In this document: piece after piece, positions 1 to 5,457 of the stretch
How the letters are laid out: each line of letters begins with the position of its first letter
How positions within the stretch are numbered: the stretch's first letter is position 1
Source: a virus
Strand: one strand, 5' to 3'
DNA length: 27,354 bases
IMG/VR virus record: IMGVR_UViG_3300015202_000041
Location: 1 to 27,354 of that record
Position numbers and translations under genes: made by a program
The notes under the pieces: model-generated
Seen by the model: the letters and a program-made list of their open reading frames with translations, nothing else
Told to the model about the DNA's origin: nothing
The model's database searches: none

Positions 1-93
1 ATCGCCGTTTCCATAGCCTAAGCCATAACCCGAGCCATCGCTATAGCCGTACCCTGAGCCATCGCCAGAGCCATTTCCGTATATTTTTGACAT
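1..93 (-). CDS. Gly-rich repeat microprotein, copy 1 (partial, runs off the left edge)
   Basis: The minus strand reads ATG at 93..91, preceded by an AGGGGA ribosome site 5 nt upstream. The first 31 codons give MSKIYGN followed by alternating-glycine sequence such as GSGDGSGYGYSDGSGYG, and the frame is open to the window edge. Glycine falls at almost every second position, with Y, S, D, N and L between. The product is acidic, has no recognisable fold and is presumably disordered. A 34-bp stretch (15..48) is identical to 297..330 in the neighbouring copy, so the two genes share a recent duplication or conversion tract. Function unknown. The start and ribosome site make it more likely a gene than a simple repeat. 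Confidence 0.55.
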   Translation of the reverse strand, partial: MSKIYGNGSGDGSGYGYSDGSGYGLGYGNGD

Positions 94-114
94 ACAAATC
101 CCCTGTGGTTAATT

Positions 115-396
115 TTAGCCGTCGCCGTTGCAATCGTTTGAGCCGTCTCCATCGCCTTCGCCCGAGCCATAGCCGTCTCCATCTCCCGAACCGAAGCCAG
201 AGCCAGAGCCATCGCTATAGCCATAGCCATAGCCTGAGCCATCGCCGAAGCCATAGCCTTCTCCAAAGCCGCTGCCATCGCCTTCGCCAGAGCCCAAGCC
301 TAAGCCATAACCCGAGCCATCGCTATAGCCATAGCCCGAACCAGAGCCCAAGCCGTTTCCCGTTCCTCTCTCGCTCTCGCTTGCCTCATCTAACAT
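115..396 (-). CDS. Gly-rich repeat microprotein, copy 2
   Basis: A 93-residue protein. The chosen ATG (396..394) follows an AAGGTGAG ribosome site at 4 nt; an in-frame GTG at 405 lies inside that site and is less likely. After a short non-repetitive head (MLDEASESERGTGN) the sequence is a run of G-x-G-x units such as GYGYSDGSG, GEGDGSGFG and GYGFGDGSG, ending SNDCNGDG. Alternating glycine plus Asp/Glu and Tyr/Phe suggests an acidic, flexible, low-complexity chain. It has no signal peptide or membrane segment. It lies 21 nt upstream of copy 1 and 15 nt downstream of copy 3, all on the same strand. Other frames are open here only because the DNA is a hexamer-based repeat. Function unknown. Confidence 0.6.
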   Translation of the reverse strand: MLDEASESERGTGNGLGSGSGYGYSDGSGYGLGLGSGEGDGSGFGEGYGFGDGSGYGYGYSDGSGSGFGSGDGDGYGSGEGDGDGSNDCNGDG

Positions 397-411
397 AAAT
401 CTCACCTTTTT

Positions 412-525
412 TTAGCCGTGCCCTTCGCCGTGTCCGCGGCCATCACCTAGCCCTGAACCGAAAACGCCGCCTGAGCACGAGCTATAGCCTATGCCATAGC
501 CATCGGCTGTATGGTGACCTAACAT
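412..525 (-). CDS. Gly-rich microprotein, copy 3 (37 aa)
   Basis: The minus-strand ATG at 525 has an AGGGG ribosome site 5 nt upstream. The 37-residue product begins MLGHHTADGYGIGYSSC and ends GDGRGHGEGHG. It shares the alternating-glycine style of the two genes downstream but is shorter and less repetitive, with three histidines near the end and one cysteine. It reads as a diverged or ancestral member of the same family. Three such genes in a row, each with its own ribosome site, close the leftward operon. Function unknown. Confidence 0.5.
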   Translation of the reverse strand: MLGHHTADGYGIGYSSCSGGVFGSGLGDGRGHGEGHG

Positions 526-557
526 GAGGCCCCTAAAATTTTGATATTTTCATTCAT

Positions 558-582
558 CGAGCGTAGAAAATCTCTACACTCG
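558..582. other. 10-bp hairpin between operon genes
   Basis: CGAGCGTAGA (558..567) pairs with TCTACACTCG (573..582) around a 5-nt loop, with one G-T pair. It sits between the DUF6948-like gene (ends 596) and the Gly-rich trio (starts 525). In the direction of the operon (minus) no T-run follows, so it is not a good terminator for these genes. On the plus strand a run of five T follows 4 nt later, so it could stop antisense transcription. An RNA-processing or mRNA-stabilising stem is equally possible. Confidence 0.45.
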
Positions 583-595
583 CGGATTTTTACAG

Positions 596-877
596 TTACG
601 CCGACCATATAGGCACAGATTTAATTGACTCTCTAGCTTGCTCAGTTACATCTAAAATTTCAATTGCTTGAAGTAGCTCGACTCGAGAAGCTTCGCAAGG
701 GAACTTACACTCTGCTGGTTTTTTCGTGCCCTCCATTGCTAATTGAGATAATGACGCAGCCCCATCCCAAAACCACAGGCGGCGCGCGTTACACAGAATC
801 ACTTCTTGTCCGTTCCTGCTTTCTAATTCTCCTGCAAAAACACCTGCTGAATAAGTTCTAACGATTACATATTTCAT
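596..877 (-). CDS. DUF6948-like phage protein
   Basis: A 93-residue protein beginning MKYVIVRTYSAGVFAGELES, then a GQEVILCNARRLWFWDGAAS segment and LSQLAMEGTKKPAEC. This pattern (a start with VIVRTYSAGVFAG, then NARR and W-x-W-D/x-GA) is familiar from a widespread small phage family that I recall as DUF6948; the number is from memory. Ribosome site AAAGGA, 6 nt before ATG at 877. It has no membrane segment. It lies in the leftward early operon below the recombination genes. No function is established for the family. Confidence 0.7.
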   Translation of the reverse strand: MKYVIVRTYSAGVFAGELESRNGQEVILCNARRLWFWDGAASLSQLAMEGTKKPAECKFPCEASRVELLQAIEILDVTEQARESIKSVPIWSA

Positions 878-912
878 TTTAAATCCTTTAGTTATGGTTA
901 ATTAGTAACGCA

Positions 913-1089
913 TTACTTTAAATGTAATTTCTTAAGTTGACTCTGAACGTCTTGATATGCGTACTTCTTATGCAAAGCCGACTCTCGCGCGTATTTCGTG
1001 TTAGATATTAATGCTCCTTCTTTTGCCAGCCTTACAATTTCGAGCTCAATCCATTTTTTCAGCTTTTGTATGTCAGATTTTTCGGTCAT
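913..1089 (-). CDS. Hypothetical 58-aa charged helical protein
   Basis: The minus-strand ATG at 1089 follows an AGGAG ribosome site (TAGGAGCCTAA). The product begins MTEKSDIQKLKKWIELEIVR and ends SQLKKLHLK. It is Lys/Glu rich and looks wholly helical, with no cysteine and no membrane segment. It starts 8 nt after the stop of the gene at 1098 and ends 35 nt before the start of the DUF6948-like gene, which fits the packed operon. Not recognised. Confidence 0.6.
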   Translation of the reverse strand: MTEKSDIQKLKKWIELEIVRLAKEGALISNTKYARESALHKKYAYQDVQSQLKKLHLK

Positions 1090-1097
1090 TTAGGCTC

Positions 1098-1364
1098 CTA
1101 TTTATTTGTTAAAGTGAGGTTTTTGCTGCTCAAATATTTTTTGAAGAATTGAACGCGCTCCTCGAGAGTAAAAGGTTTTTCTTCGTTACTTTCATCCTTC
1201 GCTTTTTCAGCAGTTGAGCTTTTATTCAGCTCAACTATTAGGGCATCAGCTATTTGCACGGACATTTTTGCGGTATCTAAAAATTCGTGAAATCCATACT
1301 TATTAATCCCGATTTCTAGTGCCGCTATAGCTATTCTTTCACGTAGTTTGTTTGGGTTTGTCAT
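1098..1364 (-). CDS. Hypothetical 88-aa protein downstream of the Gp157-like gene
   Basis: The product from the chosen start begins MTNPNKLRERIAIAALEIGI and ends SSKNLTLTNK. The ATG at 1364 has AGGGG 7 nt upstream. An in-frame ATG at 1385, overlapping the upstream stop as ATGA, would add MSEQGYK and is also possible because AAGGA lies 10 nt before it. The middle is helical (FLDTAKMSVQIADALIVELN) and is followed by a charged linker, then EERVQFFKKYLSSK. That last segment resembles EKRVKFFKDYLLCN in the gene just upstream, a possible shared short motif. Function unknown. Confidence 0.65.
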   Translation of the reverse strand: MTNPNKLRERIAIAALEIGINKYGFHEFLDTAKMSVQIADALIVELNKSSTAEKAKDESNEEKPFTLEERVQFFKKYLSSKNLTLTNK

Positions 1365-1381
1365 TTTATACCCCTGTTCGC

Positions 1382-1867
1382 TCATGATATTTTTATCCTT
1401 TCGTGTTGTTCCAATACTGCCCCGGGGACTTCTTTGCCCTCCTGCAATGCTTTTTTAATTGCCATCTTGTCTATTTTCTCGACCGTCTCGACATTGATAT
1501 AGATATCAGGAATCAGCTTTTCATTATAGCAAGCAACAGAGACCGGATTTTTAGCAATAGAAATCTTAAAGTATGGGTGCTTGATTTCTTGAATACCAAA
1601 TCTCTTCATGTTGCACAGCAAATAATCTTTGAAGAATTTAACGCGCTTCTCGATAGATTGCCGACGTGATGCCATTCGTTTTTCAGCATCGCGTATAGCG
1701 TCCGCTTCTGCTTCTAAGTTGTAAAAGTAGCCCGCAACGTTAATCGCCTTATCGTTAAATTTTTCAAAAGAGCCATCGAAAAGCGCGATATCTGTAATCT
1801 CTCCATTTTCGTCGATACAGCTTTCTAAAATCATTTGGTACTCTGTAGACACTTCGTAGAGTTTCAT
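1382..1867 (-). CDS. Siphovirus Gp157-family protein
   Basis: A 161-residue protein matching the Sipho_Gp157 family (PF05565) by its layout. It has an N-terminal MKLYEVSTEYQMILE, a long charged helix with EAEADAIRDAEKRMASRRQS and KRVKFFKDYLLCNMKRFG, then a small beta region with ISIAKNPVSV and a C-terminal DKMAIKKALQEGKEVPGAV. The family was named from a streptococcal phage protein linked to phage resistance. In many phages it sits beside single-strand annealing proteins, as here: its ATG overlaps the end of the RecT gene by 4 nt (ATGA), implying translational coupling. Biochemical role not settled. Confidence 0.9.
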   Translation of the reverse strand: MKLYEVSTEYQMILESCIDENGEITDIALFDGSFEKFNDKAINVAGYFYNLEAEADAIRDAEKRMASRRQSIEKRVKFFKDYLLCNMKRFGIQEIKHPYFKISIAKNPVSVACYNEKLIPDIYINVETVEKIDKMAIKKALQEGKEVPGAVLEQHERIKIS

Positions 1868-2724
1868 TGTGGCACATCCTCATCTATTTGTTCAGCTGCC
1901 AGAAATTCTTTGCGGGCTTCGGCAATATCTTTTATACCTTCGAGAGCATAAGGAGCCTTCTCTTTTGCAAACTTCCACGCGTCTCGAAGAAGTCGCTTAA
2001 GTTCATTTTGCGTGGAAGCTGTTTGAAGACTTTCTAGCATAGCGTCGAGCTGGTCTTCGATGGAAACCGAAGGCTCAATCACAAGCGGCTCCCCGGGGCT
2101 AGGCTTGTCTACGTAATATGGCTTAGATATAACCTCATACTCAGGCTCAATCGTCTTTAATTCGTCAGGAGTATACAAGCCGCCAATCACCTCTGGCGCG
2201 TGCCGTCTCGCCCATACCCTTGCGCCGTAATAAGCCAGCATTTGATCTGGGTCTTTCTCCCATCTTGCGCGAGCTCCCTTGCTGTCACTTAATCCAAGAG
2301 AGAGAGACACTTCTACCGTGCGCGGCTCTGATTCGCTTTTAAGTTTTCCCGACACAGTGCAAATGTAAGATTTTGCGTCACTCTTGTCGCCTTGATACGT
2401 ATAATTTAAAGAACCTAAAATAGAGGGGTGACTATTTATAATAGACGCCATTGTCTTCCCATCCATCGCAAATTTTCCCTGTATGACATAAGACCCATCC
2501 GCAATCGCGTACGGAGATTGTCCTATTCGGTGGGCAAGCTCAATAACTCGCAAACAGTCGCCCGGCTTATTGTGAAAATGCTGGGGCAATGTATTTGATT
2601 TCGCCATTACCTCCGCCAACTGCAACATCATGACAAACATATTCCCCTGAAGAAGTGGTGACCCATGATTCAAAGCTACGACATTCATAGCTTCATTTCC
2701 GACTGCTTGTAATTCTGTTCTCAT
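1864..2724 (-). CDS. recT: RecT-family single-strand DNA annealing protein
   Basis: A 286-residue protein with RecT-family signatures (PF03837). It has an N-terminal QLAEVMAKSNTLPQHFHNKP, then GDCLRVIELAHRIGQSPYAI, a beta core with GKFAMDGKTMASIIN, and the conserved W-x-x-D-P-x-Q-M-L-x-Y-Y-x-A block (RWEKDPDQMLAYYGARVWAR) followed by RHAPEVIGGLYTPDEL. RecT proteins anneal complementary single strands during phage recombination. No partner exonuclease (RecE, lambda Exo or YqaJ type) is visible beside it; the VRR-NUC nuclease at 8900 is in the other operon. The C-terminal 90 residues are acidic and variable. ATG at 2724 follows TAGGAGAATATT. It lies upstream of, and coupled to, the Gp157-like gene. 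Confidence 0.92.
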   Translation of the reverse strand: MRTELQAVGNEAMNVVALNHGSPLLQGNMFVMMLQLAEVMAKSNTLPQHFHNKPGDCLRVIELAHRIGQSPYAIADGSYVIQGKFAMDGKTMASIINSHPSILGSLNYTYQGDKSDAKSYICTVSGKLKSESEPRTVEVSLSLGLSDSKGARARWEKDPDQMLAYYGARVWARRHAPEVIGGLYTPDELKTIEPEYEVISKPYYVDKPSPGEPLVIEPSVSIEDQLDAMLESLQTASTQNELKRLLRDAWKFAKEKAPYALEGIKDIAEARKEFLAAEQIDEDVPQ

Positions 2725-2733
2725 AATATTCTC

Positions 2734-3051
2734 CTATGCGGCTTCTGAACCGGTGATTTTCTTAAGTGCATCTTCTGCTAACTCTGTACTTCCGTAGAAA
2801 TCCGCTCCCCACGAATCTCCGATATACATCTCTGGCAAATATTTATCCGGAGGGAGTTTGCACCCCATAAAATTAGCTCCGCGGGCATCTGAGCCGGACA
2901 TGTCAATATTGCTTAAATCGTTCATGCTAAAATCTAAACCTCTTAAATCGCAGTCATTGAGCTCCAGAGGGCCTTCTTTATAAAGCTCAAATTCCCATAA
3001 TTTATGCAATGCTAAAAGTTTTCTAAGCTGTTTCTGAGTAACTTTGTTCAT
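2734..3051 (-). CDS. Small pentapeptide-repeat protein
   Basis: A 105-residue protein. Residues about 29 to 65 read as consecutive five-residue units with a hydrophobic centre: LNDCD, LRGLD, FSMND, LSNID, MSGSD, ARGAN, FMGCK. This is the A(D/N)Lxx pattern of a short right-handed quadrilateral beta helix, about two turns. The N-terminal 28 residues are helical and basic, and the C-terminal part (GDSWGADFYGSTELAEDA) contains one more degenerate unit. AAGGAG lies 6 nt before ATG. The start overlaps the previous stop as ATGA. Larger members of the fold include DNA-mimicking gyrase inhibitors, but this one is too short to assign that role. Confidence 0.75.
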   Translation of the reverse strand: MNKVTQKQLRKLLALHKLWEFELYKEGPLELNDCDLRGLDFSMNDLSNIDMSGSDARGANFMGCKLPPDKYLPEMYIGDSWGADFYGSTELAEDALKKITGSEAA

Positions 3052-3320
3052 AACTTGCTCCTTAAGTTCAAAATCAATCTAATAAAACCGCATTTAAGTC
3101 TTACAAACCTTAATCTTCTTTCAGCTTTTCGCGTATTCACGTCTGCTTTCTCAAACAGAGTAGCCGCATGTTCGCATACACAGAAAGCTCTATCAGACTG
3201 CATCTTAAAAAAAGCGTGTTTTCTTTCTGAAAACGATATCTCGTTATCTAAATCTGACAATTTATCTCTAATGCTTTTAGTGTAAGGCTTAGACTCTAAA
3301 TGTACGAAATCTGACATCAT
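3048..3320 (-). CDS. Hypothetical 90-aa basic protein
   Basis: It starts MMSDFVHLESKPYTKSIRDK with AGGAG 6 nt before the first ATG (3320). The second half is rich in arginine and lysine (VNTRKAERRLRFVRLKCGF) and ends in a hydrophobic IRLILNLRSKL tail. Three cysteines are present (CVC, KCG). Most of it is predicted helical. It overlaps the next gene by 4 nt (ATGA) and starts 9 nt after the stop of the gene before it. Not recognised. Confidence 0.65.
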   Translation of the reverse strand: MMSDFVHLESKPYTKSIRDKLSDLDNEISFSERKHAFFKMQSDRAFCVCEHAATLFEKADVNTRKAERRLRFVRLKCGFIRLILNLRSKL

Positions 3321-3329
3321 AATGCTCTC

Positions 3330-3773
3330 CTAGATAGACTGGCGCGCGGGTTGGGATTCTGAGTGTTGAAAATAAAAATCACGTGAATCAAGGCCGAACG
3401 AAATATTATCGTTAATGTCTCGAATTACAGAAAATAGCGTCTGAGATACTAAACTAGTAAATATTGTATTCAAAATTGAATCTTTTCTATTTTGAATTTT
3501 TGATACTTTTTCATTGTCAAAAAAAGACACAGGCTTTGACATATACAAAGAAACTTTATCTGCGACAGTGAAAATATCATCTGAGTTTATTAGATACTCA
3601 ACTCTATCGCCCGGAGATAAAGTCATCAAATAAAGCCCTGAAACTTCAAACAAGTCATCTACTGAATAATGTTTCTTTATGTCAGATTCGTTGACTCCGG
3701 TGTAACCTTTTTCCGCAAAGTCATCAGCTATTATCTGAATGAGTTGTATATATTGTTGGTATGGTGTTTGCAT
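3330..3773 (-). CDS. Hypothetical 147-aa early protein
   Basis: It starts MQTPYQQYIQLIQIIADDFA. Its ATG overlaps the preceding stop in a TAATG, so translation is probably coupled. The sequence mixes helix and strand, with charged stretches (DKVSLYMSKPVSFFDNEKVS) and a C-terminal ISFGLDSRDFYFQHSESQPA. It has no membrane segment, cysteine or known motif. It is larger than most of its unknown neighbours and is in the first third of the leftward operon. Function unknown. Confidence 0.65.
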   Translation of the reverse strand: MQTPYQQYIQLIQIIADDFAEKGYTGVNESDIKKHYSVDDLFEVSGLYLMTLSPGDRVEYLINSDDIFTVADKVSLYMSKPVSFFDNEKVSKIQNRKDSILNTIFTSLVSQTLFSVIRDINDNISFGLDSRDFYFQHSESQPARQSI

Positions 3774-3955
3774 TAGATCACTCCGTCAAGTCGGAAACGT
3801 ATGTCGTCATAAACATATTGCGTTACAACAAATTCAAGTTCATCAAGAAGAAAACCATAGTATTGATTATCCGTATCCATACATCGATCGAATGCCTGGT
3901 TTGATTTATGCAGAAACTCGTTAAGCTCTTTGCGCACTTCTTCTACTGTTCTCAT
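3773..3955 (-). CDS. Hypothetical 60-aa protein
   Basis: It begins MRTVEEVRKELNEFLHKSNQ and ends FVVTQYVYDDIRFRLDGVI. A strong AAGGAGG site lies 6 nt before ATG, and the ATG overlaps the upstream stop (ATGA). Its ribosome site and first codons (AGGAGGTGTG, 2 nt, ATGAGAAC) almost repeat those of the next gene upstream (3952..4104), and both proteins start MRT followed by an acidic helix. They may be diverged duplicates, although the remaining sequence is not obviously alike. Function unknown. Confidence 0.65.
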   Translation of the reverse strand: MRTVEEVRKELNEFLHKSNQAFDRCMDTDNQYYGFLLDELEFVVTQYVYDDIRFRLDGVI

Positions 3956-4104
3956 AACACACCTCCTTGCTCTATAGCTTGCTTAAATCCTTCGCTGAAA
4001 CATTCTTTTTGAAGCTCTTCTAAAAGCTGGTCACCGAGTTCCTTATCTTCATCATCTAAAAATAAGTTATAAATCTCTCTGCTAATATCTGCTGAAGTTC
4101 TCAT
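3952..4104 (-). CDS. Hypothetical 50-aa acidic helical protein
   Basis: Start chosen at the ATG at 4104 because AGGAGG lies 7 nt upstream. A longer in-frame reading from 4158 lacks a ribosome site and would overlap the membrane microprotein. The product begins MRTSADISREIYNLFLDDED and ends FSEGFKQAIEQGGVL. It is acidic and helical. The ATG overlaps the upstream stop as ATGA. Function unknown. Confidence 0.6.
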   Translation of the reverse strand: MRTSADISREIYNLFLDDEDKELGDQLLEELQKECFSEGFKQAIEQGGVL

Positions 4105-4244
4105 GCCACACCTCCTGTATACCCAACATAAACCCAATTTTGTATCATCATGTCGCAAGCTCGAATCAAAATGGCCGCAACAAAGATAGATGCCAGCCCC
4201 TTAAATAAAATATTCTCTACCCACAACTTTTTAATGCGCTTCAT
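4101..4244 (-). CDS. 47-aa single-pass membrane microprotein
   Basis: The minus-strand ATG at 4244 follows AAGGAG at 6 nt. The product has a basic N-terminus (MKRIKKLW), then one hydrophobic segment NILFKGLASIFVAAILI, then RACDMMIQNWVYVGYTGGVA. This predicts one transmembrane helix with the N-terminus in the cytoplasm. It is the first gene of the tightly coupled block 4101-2734 and overlaps the next gene by 4 nt. Too short to assign; phage early membrane microproteins often interfere with host functions, but that is only an analogy. Confidence 0.6.
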   Translation of the reverse strand: MKRIKKLWVENILFKGLASIFVAAILIRACDMMIQNWVYVGYTGGVA

Positions 4245-4313
4245 AATTTTCTCCTTGAGATAACTTATGCTTACAAGCTATACTCGTAGTGTCTATCGTA
4301 AGTGTTTCACAAA

Positions 4314-4347
4314 GAAAGGTTACCTCCTTGCCGGGAAGTAGCCTTTC
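4314..4347. terminator. 14-bp hairpin after the first leftward gene
   Basis: Arms 4314..4327 and 4334..4347 pair over 14 positions with one C-A mismatch and one G-T pair around a 6-nt loop. It lies 9 nt past the stop of the 57-aa leftward gene (4357). On the minus strand the stem is followed by a broken T-run (CTTTCTTTG), so it may act as a leaky terminator or attenuator between the switch and the rest of the operon. The right arm on that strand contains AAGGAGGT-like sequence, so it could also hide a ribosome-site sequence, but no start codon follows closely. Confidence 0.5.
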
Positions 4348-4356
4348 GCTAACATT

Positions 4357-4530
4357 TCAGTCGGCTTGCATTTCTTCTTGATCAATCTTTGAATCGTCTC
4401 TAATCTTCTCTGTCTTCAGAGATTTATTGGACTCTTCTGCGTTATAGAAGATCTGATTTCTTTCACCAAATTCGCAAACTACAGTTAATGCATCTAAATT
4501 ATTAGCGCTTACTATCTTTCTAATTGTCAT
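4357..4530 (-). CDS. 57-aa first gene of the leftward transcript
   Basis: It begins MTIRKIVSANNLDALTVVCE and ends DDSKIDQEEMQAD. The ATG at 4530 is preceded by GGAGG at 8 nt. A longer reading from 4704 would cross the promoter and overlap the divergent gene, so it is rejected. It is the first gene from the leftward promoter, in the position of lambda N relative to PL, but it is acidic at the C-terminus and has no arginine-rich motif, so it does not resemble N. It may be a regulator or a host-takeover protein. Function unknown. Confidence 0.6.
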   Translation of the reverse strand: MTIRKIVSANNLDALTVVCEFGERNQIFYNAEESNKSLKTEKIRDDSKIDQEEMQAD

Positions 4531-4577
4531 TTGAAAATCCTCCGCTTGCTCAGCTGAATAACTAAGCTTGTGAAGTG

Positions 4578-4605
4578 AGTATAGCTCATCTGACTTATAA
4601 GTCAA
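4578..4605 (-). promoter_or_regulatory. Leftward early promoter
   Basis: On the minus strand: -35 TTGACT (4605..4600), a 16-nt spacer, and -10 TATACT (4583..4578). Transcription should begin near 4571, giving a leader of about 40 nt with a normal ribosome site for the 57-aa gene. The palindromic operator 4591..4604 overlaps the -35 box and spacer, so a bound repressor would block polymerase. Confidence 0.75.
4591..4604. promoter_or_regulatory. Operator palindrome, left copy
   Basis: TGACTTATAAGTCA is a perfect 14-bp palindrome covering half of the leftward -35 box. The same 12-bp core GACTTATAAGTC recurs at 4641..4652. The two centres are 49 bp apart. The likely ligand is the HTH protein encoded at 4675, by analogy with Cro/CI operators. 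Confidence 0.7.
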
Positions 4606-4638
4606 TGGTTTATCTAAATTATTTTTAAATAGATATTG

Positions 4639-4667
4639 TTGACTTATAAGTCTTCTGTTTGTATAGT
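4639..4667 (+). promoter_or_regulatory. Rightward promoter making a leaderless transcript
   Basis: -35 TTGACT (4639..4644), a 17-nt spacer, and -10 TATAGT (4662..4667). The expected start, 7 or 8 nt after the -10 box, falls on or beside the ATG at 4675. No Shine-Dalgarno sequence fits between. The mRNA is therefore predicted to begin at the initiation codon, as lambda cI does when transcribed from PRM. Confidence 0.75.
4640..4653. promoter_or_regulatory. Operator palindrome, right copy
   Basis: TGACTTATAAGTCT keeps the 12-bp palindromic core (4641..4652) of the left copy. It overlaps the -35 box of the rightward promoter in the mirror-image placement of the left copy, so both promoters should respond alike to one dimeric regulator. 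Confidence 0.7.
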
Positions 4668-4674
4668 GCCCGTT

Positions 4675-4923
4675 ATGAACAATCGAATTAAAGAGACAAG
4701 GCATAATTTAGGAGTTACTCAGGCAGTGCTCGCTAAAGCTATCAGAACTACTGTTATGTCTGTCTCTCAATGGGAAAGAGGGATACGCCATATATCGCCC
4801 GAATTTGCAAAAAGAGTCGCTATTTATGCAACATCTAATGGCGTACCCACTACCCTTGATGATATTTACGAAATGCCTAAAAAGGCGGATAAGGTCACTA
4901 GAGCTTCTGGAGGAAAGAAATGA
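4675..4923 (+). CDS. Cro/CI-type HTH regulator (82 aa)
   Basis: The product MNNRIKETRHNLGVTQAVLA continues KAIRTTVMSVSQWERG, a standard XRE-type helix-turn-helix: the first helix carries LGVTQ-x-x-LA and the recognition helix V-M-S-V-S-Q-W-E-R-G. The tail is basic (KKADKVTRASGGKK). It has no LexA-like cleavage or CI C-terminal domain, so size and place fit Cro or a minimal repressor. The ATG at 4675 was chosen over an upstream TTG at 4636, which lies in the -35 region. It is predicted to bind the two palindromes upstream and so control both itself and the leftward operon. The downstream lipoprotein gene overlaps it by 4 nt. Confidence 0.88.
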   Translation: MNNRIKETRHNLGVTQAVLAKAIRTTVMSVSQWERGIRHISPEFAKRVAIYATSNGVPTTLDDIYEMPKKADKVTRASGGKK

Positions 4924-5276
4924 TAAAATATATTTCATTAACGATTTCGGTGGCATTGTTAAGTGGGTGCTTATCTGCGCAAGAGATAGCAGAGAGAGAG
5001 AAGATAATAGAGACTGAAAAGCGTCAGAAATGTGCAAATCTTGGCGCTCCCCTCGGCTCTCAACAGTATTATCATTGTCGACAGTCTTTAGAGCTAGCCA
5101 GCGAAAGAGAAGTTCAAAGGTCTCAAGAGGCAGCAAGCAGCGCGCGGCAATACTGGGGTAATATGGGAAAGTCTCTGACACCAGCCCCCAATTTCTCTTT
5201 TGAGCGCCAGAATCGCGTGCGAATGCAATGCCGAACACATTCAATCGGGAATCAGACCTACACAGACTGCAATTAA
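4920..5276 (+). CDS. Phage-encoded lipoprotein
   Basis: A 118-residue protein. The signal peptide MIKYISLTISVALLSGC ends in a lipobox (L-S-G-C, Cys17) and is followed by Leu, with no Asp at +2, suggesting outer-membrane sorting. The mature part is a charged helix (EIAEREKIIETEKRQKC) with later short cysteine motifs (C-A-N-L-G, YHC) and a C-terminal MQCRTHSIGNQTYTDCN, a C-x(13)-C pattern seen at the end of many small secreted proteins. GGAGG lies 6 nt before the ATG, which overlaps the regulator stop (ATGA). Co-transcription with a regulator suggests a conversion or superinfection-exclusion role like other phage lipoproteins (inference). Confidence 0.75.
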   Translation: MIKYISLTISVALLSGCLSAQEIAEREKIIETEKRQKCANLGAPLGSQQYYHCRQSLELASEREVQRSQEAASSARQYWGNMGKSLTPAPNFSFERQNRVRMQCRTHSIGNQTYTDCN

Positions 5277-5392
5277 ATTGGCTCAATACGCAACATACAA
5301 AGAGGCTAAGGTTGCGATTGATGAAAGATATAAAATGCCAAAAAAAAACAAAAAAGATGTGGTTTCCGAGAGAAGCGAAAAATCTAAATAAC

Positions 5393-5422
5393 TTGACAAA
5401 AAGCGGGAATTGCTGGTGAATA
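5393..5422 (+). promoter_or_regulatory. Candidate promoter, replication operon, proximal
   Basis: TTGACA (5393..5398), an 18-nt spacer, then TGAATA (5417..5422) preceded by TGG, an extended -10 arrangement. The -10 box overlaps the palindrome AATACCGGTATT (5419..5430), which could be an operator or just chance. Confidence 0.35.
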
Positions 5423-5447
5423 CCGGTATTAAAGGTTACCGGCAGTT
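5419..5447 (+). repeat. ACCGGT palindromic element, copy A
   Basis: A perfect 12-bp palindrome AATACCGGTATT (5419..5430), 6 nt, then TACCGGCAGTT (5437..5447). Read in frame it gives NTGIKGYRQL. Copies B and C are at 5495 and 11585. Confidence 0.6.
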
Positions 5448-5457
5448 GCGTAAGTGA

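Noticed and set aside
18-398. Open frames in other phases of the Gly-rich repeat region, including Ala/Met-rich and Arg/Ser-rich readings.
   Set aside because: Hexamer-based repeat DNA leaves several frames open. Only the Gly-rich frame has good ribosome sites and starts in all three copies.
5200-5391. A 63-codon frame overlapping the lipoprotein end, with a basic tail.
   Set aside because: Its start is inside the lipoprotein gene without a ribosome site. The tail after 5277 is A-rich, which gives lysines by composition. No family is recognised.
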